Positions 12,288-24,387 of a DNA stretch of 64,000 nt are shown one piece after another. Numbering within the stretch: the stretch's first letter is position 1; each line of letters starts with the position of its first letter. The position numbers and the translations under genes were made by a program. Under the pieces are notes generated by a model that was not told the origin of the DNA, searched no databases, and saw only the letters and a list, made by a program, of their open reading frames with translations. Source of the stretch: Guyanagaster necrorhizus (lineage: Eukaryota; Basidiomycota; Agaricomycetes; Agaricales; Physalacriaceae); assembly GCF_019112545.1 (NCBI RefSeq), contig NW_025064925.1, positions 218,855 through 282,854 of the forward strand, given 5' to 3'.

Positions 12288-13540
12288 GGAAACAGTAGGG
12301 GGTTTACTAGGTGACAAGGCTGAGTCGAGACGGAATGATAGGGAAATATAAATACCAAGACCGTGACATTCGACAGCTCGAGTTATAATTGGATCCTACA
12401 GCATGGGAGTATTCGGCCAATACATGAACCGTTGGCCCCCGGGTAAATGAATAGAGGTAGAACCTTGGTCCCAAATCACAGAAATCTTGTAAAGATTCTG
12501 CGAAAGTATCAGAAGTCCTCATCAAGCACTAGGGTTGTTTATCATATTCGTACCTCCGCAGGCACTTGCCGTGATTACTACTCAACAGGCATCAGTTCTG
12601 TAGTAGATCAATATCAGATAACATATACCATCGGCGTCGAACCATGGATGACAGAGAGGAATATTGACCGGAATGTAGCTCCTGGTTGAGTTTTCACCGC
12701 ACATTTAGTCTGACGCGGAAGGCTTAACCATTGGAACGCGAAACTACATGTATTTCATGAAGGAGAAGTGGAATACCACCCTTGTAAAATATGACTCTAG
12801 AACAACGGGTGGTTTGGTATATATTATTAGAGGTGATGGTCTTCGTAGACATGAAATCCCACGTACACTGAACAGACAATCAGCTACATGTCATGGGGTA
12901 TGGAGATATAATTGAATCCTTTGGGTGGGTCTGACAATGGGCCGATGCTTGGGTGATAGTAGCAGCCCATAGTCTGGAAATCATGTTACCCGGCAGTTGA
13001 GCATAGTAAAGAGACTGAATGACATACGGCATGCAGATACTAGCAGTGACCGCTACATAATGAGCATGTGAAAACCAGGGACGACACCGGTTGATGCCCC
13101 GATCAGAAAGGGGATGTCCATAATAGAAATTCCATCAGATACTCCTAGTGATTCTCTAATAGATATTTGCTGAGACAGCTCCGAGTGCGTATTTCCAATT
13201 TTTCATTCCAAGAGGGCGGTGACATTGAGGGATATTTAATACTGGGATTGCATACTACCAGTCGGTTAAAGGTATTGAGGGACCGAAATACAAAGCTTGG
13301 GAAAAAGGTGTTAGTTATTCAAATGTAATGGGACAGAACCTGACCGACTGAGGTAGATAACCAGATTTCTACTAAATAAATGACTTCCGGGCACCAAGCA
13401 AAGTTGGAAATGAATGCTCCAATGCACCATGCAGACTTGAACCGTAACACAGTGCGCTATCCAAGTAGATGGATTTCTCCATTCATATCAACCGATCAGA
13501 TGAGCTACCGAGCTGCCAAAGGAAAAATAGACACAGAATA
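12288..13540. other. Intergenic region, no gene recognised
   Basis: Only short open frames without recognisable motifs. A weak tRNA-like relic lies at about 13428-13475 (minus), with GGTTCAAGTC as its B-box-like part. CpG dinucleotides are still present until about 13.51 kb and then almost vanish. Confidence 0.4.
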
Positions 13541-13978
13541 GGACTTTGTGGTTGAGTCATGCATTCACATTGTTTCATCTTCCTGTGACCTTGAGAGTAG
13601 CATCTCTCTAACTGAGCTCAGATGTACCATCTATCATAGATCTAGATGATCATCAATATCCTGTTGTCATACTTAGTTCCTGATGATATAAGATGTCTAT
13701 ACAAGCACACCTTGCAGTACACTTCTGCTACCAATAACCCAGCACTGTACCTCCAGTGGCTCCCTTCTGTGTGAGGCTGGATGAAAAAGAGAACAGCAGA
13801 CACTAACCGCAAGATGCTACTTTGGAGGTGCTTATCCAGTTATATCAGCTTAAAGGTGAAGGGATGTCAATTAGTACAGATGTAGAGTTGAGAAAAACAC
13901 TGATGGGATAATAGTTTGTGGTCAGTAAGATGTTAACAGTTTGCTATCATTGGATTAAGGACAAGTGGTTAATAGTCA

Positions 13979-14035
13979 TCACTGCATGGTGAATTCAATA
14001 TTTTGAGCTATAATATTGAATTCTCTATGCAGTGA
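13979..14035. repeat. Imperfect palindrome with 24-bp arms
   Basis: Arms beginning TCACTGCAT and ending ATGCAGTGA pair at 22 of 24 positions around a 9-base loop, with AATATTGAATTC-type sequence in the middle of each arm. It lies in CpG-free repeat DNA. It might be a hairpin end of a small transposon or a chance product of decay. Confidence 0.6.
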
Positions 14036-15638
14036 TATTGTAGCCCACCTAAGATCATATCAACAAGAAAGGGCATGTCACACTTGCCAAGATGGAAATT
14101 CCTGTTGCAGATATGGAGTGCAGCATTGGGTGTAAGGCTGTAATGCTGAAGTAGCAGTCAATTGCTTGAAGAAGAATTGACTGTCACCCTCAGGAATGTC
14201 CAATCATGCCTACATTGCAGTCACCTTCCAAATTTTAATCTGCAACAGTTTTACCTTATTGTTTTTCTATTTCTTTAACCTATACTTACCTCCTCCATTT
14301 TCAGATATGGTGTAATATTCAAGTGTCATTTTCTCTGAGTTCAATTCCTTGTATCTAAACTGTTGCTCTTTGTGTTCAGCTTTTTTCAGAAGTATACATG
14401 TATAAGTGGTTTGATTTAACATAAACCTATCCACAGAACATGGATTTATCCAGCTCATATGAAGCTGGAGTCCCTAAGAATGAATGAATAAATGTTAAGT
14501 ATCAGGTTTCTGGTTTCTTATATATATCAGATATTATAGCAGCTGTTCACTCCAAGTAGGGATTCACTTTCTGCATTCAAATATATATATATAAACCTTT
14601 TTTCAAATTTTGCCACACTTCTGTGGAACATCAACACAATGAACCAGAATGGAACAAATCACTACCACAGATATCAGAACCTAACCACAAATGTGGGCTG
14701 TCACTCAAGTATGACCATTGTAAGTCTGTCCTTCTTATTTGAACATGGCACAACTGCAAGCTTTATCACTTTACCTTCATTCCATTCAAGAGTACAAATA
14801 CATTCTTCAGTACTCAGTTAAAGAACCCTTTTCAGTATTTTAAGGCTAACTATTTATGTCAAATTTCAAGGCTGTCTTGTCTCTATGGCTAGATTCTATT
14901 CCTTAACCAGTCAAGATATAATTGTGTATAGCCTAACTAGGAGCTTTGAGATTCAATGCAGACTGCTTTATATTTTCACAGTAGCATATGTTCATCATAA
15001 GACTGATAAACAATGTACAGATATGAACTTATCTCTATCAGAGGATAAATGAATGAGTGTCTCTAATCTAATCCCACAAATGTGTCCTTCATGTAATAGG
15101 CTAGTGTTTAAGAATCTTGGAGTTTCTCTGTTGATCAATAAGTACATGTGTTTGGCTCCTTCATCATTAGTATCAGTCTTTTTGAATGTTACAAATCAGG
15201 CTCTGTAGGGCTCATCAACATTCCTAGTCATCATTATTACATTTGGATATGATATAACTGTTATGTTCATTTTCAACTTTGCAGTTTGAGTCTCTATATC
15301 TGAATAGATGATGGCTTTTGGAATTCATGGGCAACACTTGTGGAGGTTCTCTTGTCACTCCATCCACACTGCTGGCTGAAGAAAAAATCAGTGCATGCTA
15401 TGCTATTCCATTCAGATTCATCCTCCAGTCCTTGTTAGCAACTTTATATCTGTTTCTATCTATCTCAAGAGTTTCTGGCACAGCAGCTAGTGTTGTCTCC
15501 CATTGGGTTCAATTCTCTGTACTCAATTTACCAATACCTCTGTGTAGCTTCTCAGGAGCCTTTTTTCATTTCACCTCCATGAAGTGTATGGTTTCATATG
15601 TTTTTATTCTCCTGCTGTAATTTTTGAATTTCACTAAG

Positions 15639-16102
15639 TGTTAGACTCAAGCCACACATGATCTGAAACATGTGATAAACTAGTGTGCCTTTGCATTTGA
15701 GACTTCCACTAGAGTTCACTTGTGCTTTATTGACCAATATGCTTCAAGGCCTTTAGAGATAGCTTGAGAGTAGAATGAGATAGATAAACTTTAGCTTGAA
15801 GCTGGGGATTACCAGCAAGAGTGGGCTAGCTTATATACTGTACAAGTCATTACTAATTATACTACTGCCTATTGTATGTTGCTGTATCCTTTGTGCCCAT
15901 TGTCCTTGAGTGCCACTACTGTACACAAAAGGTTTGTTGTATATTGTTGGGCAATGCTGTTACATTGAAAGACAATGACCAACTAGGCTTGTTGTCTGAC
16001 TAAGCCTGTCCCACAGTCTTAAGCACTGGTTTAGGCATCCTGACTAAGCATAAATAGGGGTTAACTCATGAAAGAAAAGATAAAAGTGGAAAAATTGTAA
16101 CA
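15639..16102 (-). mobile_element. Solo LTR, minus orientation, with target duplication CTAAG
   Basis: The 464-bp element ends in the inverted repeat TGTTA...TAACA and is flanked by perfect 5-bp duplications CTAAG at 15634-15638 and 16103-16107. It is related to the LTRs at 16294, 26732 and 63688 (shared TGTTAYRATTTTTC start and a GAGCTAAAGTTT block near the end). There is no internal region, so it is a product of LTR-LTR recombination. It is almost CpG-free. Confidence 0.88.
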
Positions 16103-16293
16103 CTAAGGTTAGCCAGTTATTTGAGTCCTGTTTTTGCTGAGATTGTAAGTACATCATGTATTATGACTAGTGGGCTCCAACTATGAGATTAATTCCCTGA
16201 TTCTAGCTCATGCTCTCATTATGAGCAGTCTCATTCATGCACAGATATTATACCTGCTGGAGATAGATTATTATAGGAGCATTATCACAGTTG

Positions 16294-16745
16294 TGTTATG
16301 ATTTTTCACTCTTTTCTCAAATTTAACCCCTATTTATGCTTAGTCAGAGCGCTAACATGGGCACTTAAGACTGTGGGACAAGGCTTAGTCATCACAACAG
16401 GCCAAGTCCATCATTGTCTTTTGATGCAACAACACTGCCTGACAATGCACAATCAACCTTTTATGAACAGTAGCAATGCCCAAGGACAATGGGCACAAAG
16501 ACCACAACAACACACAATTAGTAACAATATATTTAGACAGTAACTTGTACAGTATTTAAGAGGCTCACTCTTGCTGGTAAAACCTCAGCTTTGAGCTAAA
16601 GTTTATTCTTACCACTTCATCTTGAGCAACCTGCAAACATCTTGACCACATTACACTGGTATCTGCAAACTTGATCATTGTACCTGAACATGAGATAGCA
16701 GTCATTTATTATGTGTTACTAGTCATATGCAACTTAGGCCTAACA
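16294..16745 (+). mobile_element. Solo LTR, plus orientation, with target duplication AGTTG
   Basis: The 452-bp element has TGTTA...TAACA ends and perfect 5-bp duplications AGTTG at 16289-16293 and 16746-16750. It sits only 190 bp from, and in opposite orientation to, the solo LTR at 15639-16102. Array A sequence continues on both sides and matches uninterrupted sequence near 22.92 kb, which confirms the insertion point. Confidence 0.9.
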
Positions 16746-17530
16746 AGTTGGACTATTATTTAATTTTTATTTATATTCATCCTTCTTGTCTGTATATGGT
16801 CCAGTGGAAAACCTAACCATCCTAACTGGGTTCAATTCCCAGGGTATGAATACATCTTTCAGAAAAAGAACCTTTTTTTCAGTATTTCTTGCCAATTATC
16901 CATAAAGGATGGCCTCTTTTCACTCTAATTTATTTGGTTTAAATGTAAGTGAATATAGCTTAACTATCACTGGAGCTTCAAAGTTTGATCCCTCACATCT
17001 GGATGGTTCTATGATAATCTCAATATCTTTCTTTTTACAGCAGCCCATGTTTATTGTGAGAGCAGACAGTCACTAAGGATGACATACAGATATGGACTTA
17101 TGTCTACTAGAGGATCAATATCATCTATTCAGTGCCTCCACCATAGTATTTTTAGGATCTCATAGTTTCAGCTCTCAGTCTTGTCAGTAAGTAAGTATGC
17201 AAGGCTCCTCTGCTATTAGTATCAGTCTTGCTGAGAATCAAGGTCTCCCAAAGAATATTAACACTGAAATTTACTGTTAGTCCTCATTATTGCATTCAAA
17301 CATGGTATAACCATTGCTTTCATCATGAGTATCATGGTTCTATTCCTCAAGTATGCATAAATAGTTTGAAATAGTCTTTGATGCATTTTTTCATGAAACT
17401 GCACTAGTTTCCCCATCCAAACCATCAGCTGGAAGAAGGAATCAGCACAGCACCATGCTATTTCACTCATTATTGGCTAGTGTTGTTCACCTCCCAATTT
17501 GATTCTCTATCAATTAAGATGGGGATAGAT

Positions 17531-19663
17531 GCTTTCTATGAGTTCTCATTCAACATCTAGCAGCATTGACAGCACCATACAGCATCTTAAGGTTCACTAT
17601 ATTCTCTAAGGTATTTCTCTCCACCCCTACAGACAATAATAGGCACCAGCAGAACAAAGGGGGAAGTACAAATACTCAGATTCAAGGATCCTGACCTCAC
17701 CAAGGTGACATCTTAATCTTAATCTTGGTGGTTTTGTTGCTGAGCTCTACCATGTTCATTGCACAGTGGGTCCTTGGTATTGTAGTGCTATCCATGTCTA
17801 GCTTGGGTCACAATGTGAAATATTGCTGAGAGTTGCAATTCATATGCAAAATTTTACTGATTGAGTTCCTATGCACAGCAACAACTTTTCAATTGGGGAG
17901 AATCTGTCCCTCGCCGAATCTGCCTTAAACAAAAATCCTAAATTCATAAAAGAAATTTTTTCAGTGGTTTTAAAATTATTAGTGCATGGTGGCCAGAGGA
18001 AAAGACAAATGGCGAACAGATTCAGGTGTTTTTATCAAGTTCTTACATAGAATGGAATGTGCTTGATGTATATCTCAGCAAAAAGTTGAGTAAGTTGTGA
18101 ATTCCTCTCGCCATTTTTTGGCGAGAAAATGCCTTGAATATCCTGCATTTTTATAAACAAGCATCAACATCGTGATCAAGAAGCATCTCTGATGGGTGTA
18201 GATAGATGCCTTTCAATATTTTTCACGCGTTGATTTTTATTTCGAGGCCATTTCATAAATGACATTCCTATATATCTGGGAGGTATGATTCCAAGAATTA
18301 CACACCATGAAATTTTCTCTCCAGGCCATTCTTCTCTGAAACGAAAACTCAGCCGCTGAAACTCTGAATGTTCATCTCGGAAAAAAAAGCCAAACGTCTT
18401 GAAAAAGAGCTGGAGTCAGCCCAGAGTAACTTACCTATTTATCCTTGGAAAATGAACCAAAGAAACTCTGTACTCATGTGCTCGAGCAAGAGGTTGACGG
18501 CCTTCGTGATGCTCTGAAATCTCAGCAGGAGGAAGTCATCTATTGGGACACTCGATTTCGCACAAAGAGCCTCCCTTTCCATTGAATTACCATCTTATAT
18601 TTGTTTCCTAGGAGCTGGATGATGGATCGCAAGGGAAGACCTCCAGGCAAAGGCTGAGATTAACGATCTCCCTAGTTGAGCTACTGTGAATCCAACGTAC
18701 TCATATTCTTCTTGCTTCCACCTGGGCAATGACTTTGGCACGATCACCTAACGATATTCTACACTTGACCTCCCGAGCACATGTCTTCTTCTGAGACTTA
18801 GAGACAGAGGAGATTTTCGTCTCTGAGGTTACTAGCTTCTGACGAAGCTGCAGGTAAAAAAATTGATATCCTACCTGAACTCTCTACTATAAAGGTGCCT
18901 ATACACCGGTTGCATGGCGGCTAGGTCGGGTGTTGGTGAGATCCAGATGCTCGTGAGAGTCTGTCGTGAAATCAGGGAGTGATGATTTGACTGTGATCGG
19001 TGATATGGATCACAGGACTGTGGGATTGCATCAAAAATTCGGCTGGGACTTGAAATGGCGTTGGAAAATGTTAGTCTGGCTTATTTTCTGTGACTACACT
19101 ACGCGTAACCAATAAATCACCTCATAGGATTTTACATGCAACGGAGATTCTACAACTCACCAACGTGTCAATTACAACACAATGCACATAACCATACTTT
19201 CGTCACAGATTAATAACCTGTGACGAAAGGAAGTGGTGGAGTACTAGAGAGCGGAATGAAATGAGTTCTAACCTTTCTCTATAACTGCAGCCTTATGAGC
19301 ATTCTTGAGATTTGCTTTCTCTGGTGCCTTTGTCGTACTCCGACTTCGTTTCCAAGCTCCTCCGTGTCGACGGGCCTTCCGAGACCAATGGTTTCAGCGG
19401 ATTAGCAGTAGCTCGTTCATGTGTAATACCAACTTGAAACGAAATATAGCTACTACCTCCTCACACAGGAACCGATGTGGTTCAACGGCGAGTGCTACCA
19501 CCACCACAAGCCTGAAGTTCAATCCCTAAGAATCTTGGTTTCATTTGGTGCAAATATATATATACGGGAAACAGTTCTCTATATCTGCCACTTTTTATTT
19601 CATTTCATTTAGTTTTCCCTCGAGCACCTCTACGCCTAATATTTAGCAAAAGTACTATACGTA
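17531..19663. other. Region between array A and the NAPE-PLD-like gene
   Basis: CpG returns sharply at about 17.91 kb. At about 18390-18600 (plus) a broken frame has coiled-coil character (KAKRLEKELESAQSN then a Glu/Lys-rich continuation in another frame), perhaps a pseudogene piece, but it is too interrupted to name. The rest has no recognisable gene. Confidence 0.35.
19197..19229. repeat. Perfect hairpin with 12-bp arms
   Basis: CTTTCGTCACAG and CTGTGACGAAAG pair perfectly around a 9-base AT-rich loop. It is about 440 bp beyond the stop codon of the NAPE-PLD-like gene. It could be a protein-binding palindrome or a foldback relic; no role can be assigned. Confidence 0.6.
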
Positions 19664-21036
19664 TTAAAAGTATTTCGTCTCCCCAACATCGCTGACAAGA
19701 AAGTCACCGTCAGGTATCCCAATCTTCTTGCACTCTTCAGCCAACTTCCTGGGAGGCTCCGTAACCTCCTCAGTCGTCAGCATCCACGTCCTAGAAAGAA
19801 TCAAAATCTCGCAGAGAAAGATGACATAAAACATGCCTCACCCCCAATGCATAGCTATCGCTTTCTTCGTCTTCAAATCCTTGAAAATACGCACACTATC
19901 CTGTGGCGCACAATGTACAGTCGACATGAACCATTTCGGCTGGTACGCTCTACCAGAAAAAAATTCATTAACAATCATCCACTCACAGTTTCGCTCCACC
20001 TACCCAATAGGAATCAACGCCAGATCGAACCCCCCAAACCTCTTCCCAATCTCCTTGAAGACAGGACACACCGGCCGCTCCTCCTCGTTCTCCCCATCCT
20101 TGACAGACCGATAGCCAGTATCACCGGCGAAATAGACCTTCTTGCCTTCACCCTCAAGGGCCCAGCTGGCCCAGAGTGTCTTTCCCTGGTCAAATAACCC
20201 TCGGCCGGTGAAATGCTGGGCGGGAGTGCAAGTCAACTTGAAAGACGCGCCATCGTGGGGTATCTCCACGCGTCGTGCGTCCCACCAATCGAGGGTATGT
20301 GCGTGCGCCTTGGGTATACTTATCGACTCGAAGTACTTATCGTTTCCCAGGGGAGCGAATATGTGCGGGAGGCGGGATCGTTTGAAGAGAGTGCTTATGG
20401 TATGGGTGTCTAGGCTAGGAAAGGATGAGCAAGTGATTGACGGGGCTAAGGAAGGCGCCATACTGGTCATAGTGATTATGCTGAACTTTGGCTTAGTGTC
20501 GTCATTGAACCAAGAATAGGCTACTCACCGAGATGACAACAGCATCCACCTCTGGTATATCCTCAATCTTGCACGGCGGCTCCGTGTACCTCTTCGGGCC
20601 GAACGACTGACTAGGCGAGCACCTATCGCTAAACACGGGGTCAAACAGCACCCTAGCACCCCTCTCAAGCCCAGTAATGAACGGCAGCTCGACAAGAAAA
20701 CATGCGTGGCCCAACCACGTTGCCTTGACCGCGCCTCGGTGCTCTTCCTCTGTACCCCACGTCGGCGTCCTTACAGGGATCCCAACGTTGGGCAGAGCGG
20801 GTGCGTTGCGACTGCTAAAGGCGAGCTAGCCAAATAGCCATCAACACTGGAAATCTCAATGACCCAAAGCCACACACCATCCTGGCCCCATCCAGCTTGC
20901 TGTTCGTCCTCCAGCTCGTCCACGGATTCTGGAACCATACAGGCCTGTCAGAGGTCCAATGCGCAGGACGGTCTTTCCTCTCCTCGCCTGGCTCGTCCAC
21001 GACATGCATGGTGGTAGTGGTGGTGGTGGTGGACAT
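19664..21036 (-). CDS. NAPE-PLD/FMP30-like metallo-beta-lactamase-fold hydrolase
   Basis: Six exons (21036-20878, 20825-20529, 20480-20464, 20414-20004, 19949-19842, 19790-19664) join in phase to give 372 aa. The family hydrolyses N-acylphosphatidylethanolamines to N-acylethanolamines using two zinc ions. Conserved parts in order: RPVWFQNPWTSW near the N-terminus, KATWLGHACFLV, the metal motif SHNHYDHLD (H-x-H-x-D-H) at about residues 152-160, WWDARR, FAGDTGYR (third metal site), and AIAMHWGTW plus SDVGETKYF at the C-terminus. Exon 3 is only 17 nt long and encodes most of the metal motif. A threonine run follows the first Met. No signal peptide is evident. The gene lies in a CpG-containing island between mutated repeats, and a mutated copy is at 24.4-26.7 kb. 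Confidence 0.92.
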
Positions 21037-21896
21037 CGTGGATATGGAGAAAGGAGCGTACAGTCATAACAGCTGTTGTTAAATGTCCGCATGCCTCCTA
21101 AAATAGATGGGAAACTGTGGCGCGATCCGGACAAAATCAGCAAGAAAAAAAGTGCTATGTCATGTTTCGTCTCGACAAATTCAGCCAAATTTAGCAAAGC
21201 CTGGTATTATTTTGTCCGGATGTCAGATCACAAGTCAAGAGGGTGCCGTGTCATGGTCCGGACTTCATAGATGCAACTTGGTGCACAAACTCCTCACGGT
21301 GACCCAGCAATTGACCCCAAGTTGTCAACCCATTTTAGAAGCAAACGTCCTGAAAACAGGTGGGGATGCCGTGTCAGTCCTCCGAACAAACCATAGGAGA
21401 TGTGGGGGAGGCTACATATTTTCCAATTCATGTCAAGAACATTTTCACCAAATTTTTGGGCTTCGTAACACGGCTTCCGAACCTATTTTCAGGGGGTCCT
21501 ACGCAAGTGAACCGGCAGGAATGACGTAACTTGACATACACACGTCAGATGACGCACTCAAAAATGACTCATATAAATTTCGAGCCGGTATTCGCCGTAT
21601 TCTCTATGTGACGCACAATCAATTATGCACCGAATGCACGCTATCAAGTGAGGACTCTTCAATCTGCATCTTATGAAGTAGATTCGTGACAACAGATTTA
21701 GAAAGATGTGTCCGAAAAAAGCCGGCCATCTCTGAGGAACGGCAAACGCAAAGAGAAAGAATTACATAAATGCACAGAATTGAACCTCAGAAATTCCATT
21801 ATAATACTCTTTGTCTGTATGCTGGAGATAGGTCCCTTCGAGAGGCAAGTATCAGGTGGTATTTTTCAAAAGTACTCATCCTTATCTGCGAGGAAT
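21037..21896. other. Upstream region of the NAPE-PLD-like gene
   Basis: No gene seen. Short related motifs containing TCCGGAC and GTGCCGTGTCA recur at 21.12-21.48 kb and may be degenerate repeats or regulatory sites. From about 21.62 kb the sequence matches that at 27.34 kb and belongs to the repeated array unit. Confidence 0.35.
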
Positions 21897-24310
21897 TCGA
21901 ATATAGGGAATTGAACCCACCCGCCAAATGACCACTAGCGATTATACCATATCCGAGATTAAAGAGAGGATGATTCTGTTCGTGATCTCAGAATAATCGG
22001 CACTTGTACTTAGGGATTATGATATCTGCGAGCTGTGGCATTTTATCCCTTCCTGGCTTCAAGTTCGAGCATGAAGCTCAGAATTAAGAACTGGAGAGAG
22101 AACAATACGGATGGCGAAACACGCGCTTGGGCCTGTGAAAAGCATCCGTCCCCATCTTAATTTTCAATAGAGAATAGAACCGGGACGTGAACAATGCTAG
22201 CCAATAATGAAAACGGAGCTGAATGGAATAGCACAGCATTGTGCCAATTATTTCTCCCAGCAGACGGTGTGTGGGTGGAGTGACAAGCGGAGTTCCGTGA
22301 AAAAATGTATTGAAAACTATTTCAGACCAATTTATGAAGAGTTGAGGGATATAACCGTGACACCCATGATGAACGCAATGGTTATGCTATCTTTGAATGC
22401 AATGGTGAGTACCAACAATAAACTTTGGCATTAACGTTCTTTGGGGGAGCTTATTTCTCAGCAAGACTGATACTAATGGCAGAAGAGGCTTATATATTTA
22501 CTTACCGACAAGGCTGAGAGCCGAAACCACAATATTCTATAACACTAGACCGGTGATATCCACCCTCTGGTTGATACAAGTCCATGATTGCATGTCATCC
22601 TTAGTGACTGTCTAGTCTCGCGAAGAACATGAGCCACTGTAAAAATAAAAGGAGAACAATCATCATTGAACCATCCATATGCGAGGGATCGAACCTCGAA
22701 GCCCCACTGATGGTTAGGCTATATCCAGTTACATTTAGACTGAACGGATTGGGGTGACGGGGGGGGAGCCTTTACGAATAATTGGCCAGAAATACCTAAA
22801 AAAAAATGCTGTTTCTGAAAGATGTATTCGTGTCCTTTGAATTGAACCCAGATAGCATTATTTAGGTTCGCTGTTGCGCCATATTCCAACAAGAAGGAGG
22901 AATCTGAATAAGTATTATATAATAGTCAAACTTCAATGATACCCTTTAATAATCATATCCCCCATACAATATCTGTCCATGAATGATGAGGCTTCTTGTA
23001 ATGAGAGCATTGGCTAGAATCAGGGAATTAATCTTCTATTTGGAGCTTGCTAGCCATTACAGTGACAGTCACAAGAGAAAATATATGATATACTCACAAT
23101 CGCAGCAAAAAAACGGCACTCAAATAACCGGCTAACCTTAGTGAAATTCGAAATAACAGTGAGAGAAGAAAAAGACGAAACTATGAGGCACACCTCATGC
23201 AGGTGAAATGAAAAAAGGCTTCTGAGGAGCTACACAGGGCTATTGGTAAATTGAGTACAGGGAATTGAACCCAGTGGTGAACAACCTTAGGCATTGTATC
23301 TGAAAGCCTTGAGATAGATAGGAACAGACAACAGATATACCATTGCTGATGAAGACCAGAGGAATGACCATGAATGGAGTAACACAATACATGCTGATTA
23401 TTTCTCCCAGCCAGCAGTGTGGGTAGAGTGAAAAGGGAACTTCAGAAGGGGTGCCTGTGAAAAATATAATGCAACTTGCTAAAGAACACTATTCAGATAT
23501 GGGGAATTGAACAACAAAGTCCAAGGTGAACATAATAGTTGTGCCATATCTGAATGCAATAATGGACAACTAGGAATGTTGATGGTCTCTGAGGAGCTTG
23601 ACTTGTAACATCTCAGGAAGACTGGTATTAATGATGGGGTAGTCATACACCACTCACTTATTCATTGACAAGGAAAACCCCTGACAAGGCCCTAAAACAC
23701 TAGCCCACTATATGAAGGATGTGTTTGTGGAAGGAGATAGGAGACATTCATTCATCCTCTGGTAGAGATAAGTTCATGTCTGTACATCATTTAGCCATCT
23801 CATGATGAACATGAGCCACTGTAAAAATATGAGGGCAGTCCACACTGAACTATCTGGACACAAGGGATCAACCTTGAACCCCTGGTGACAGTAGTTATTT
23901 GCTGATTGGTCAAGGAACAGTTTCTGGAATGGGACAGCCTTGCAATTTTGCATGAATAATTGGCTATAAATACCAAAAAGGTTCTTTAACTGAGTACTGA
24001 ACAATGGATTCATACCCTGAGAGCTGAATCGAGGTAAAGTGGTAAGGCTCCCCATTATACCATGTTCAATTAAGAAGGGCAGACTTACATAGGTAACAGT
24101 CATACTTGAATGGCAGCCCACATTTGGGGTTGGATTGTGATATGTGGAGCAGCAATTTGTTCTGTTTCTGTTCATTGTGTTGATATACTGCAGGAGAGTG
24201 ATGAAATTTGAAAAAAGGTTTGTATACTCATCCTGACATCTGATATTCAAATGTAGAGAATTGAACCTCTACTCAGGGCACACAGCTGTTATAATATTTG
24301 ATATATAAAA
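21897..24310 (-). repeat. Array B of tRNA-Glu-like units (minus orientation)
   Basis: About eleven units on the minus strand, at about 21897, 22170, 22330, 22684, 22839, 23020, 23255, 23494, 23860, 24000 and 24250. The unit 21897-21956 is 60 nt long with all 7 acceptor positions paired (TCGGATA with TATTCGA). The unit 23494-23552 is 59 nt with CAGATAT paired to ATATCTG. The unit near 22684 keeps a perfect T arm CGAGG-TTCGATC-CCTCG. Compared with true tRNA-Glu the units lack about 10-14 nt, mainly in the anticodon arm. CpG is present up to about 23176 and then disappears within the array. Homologous to arrays A, C and D. Confidence 0.7.
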
Positions 24311-24387
24311 AGCCAGGAACTTGGTACTTAACCTTCCCAGAAAAACTTGTATTCATTTAGTCTTAGGGGCTCTGGCTCAGTATGAAC

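Larger units (their letters stand above)
14290..17530 (+). repeat. Array A of decayed tRNA-Glu-like units (plus orientation)
   Basis: About ten units with a TTCAATTCC-type B-box are spaced 150-400 bp apart, for example near 14311, 14530, 14745, 14930, 15250, 15470, 16180, 16800, 16955, 17290 and 17480. The sequences between units match, in reverse orientation, those of 21.9-24.3 kb, so this is an inverted copy of array B. Several units keep the loop GTTCAC or TTTCATC that corresponds to the tRNA-Glu anticodon loop. The array is CpG-poor and interrupted by two solo LTRs. No intact tRNA gene is present, so it is best regarded as a tRNA-derived repeat. Confidence 0.7.

Noticed and set aside
21000..21036. 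GGT microsatellite as a non-coding repeat
   Set aside because: It encodes the threonine run right after the start of the NAPE-PLD-like protein.
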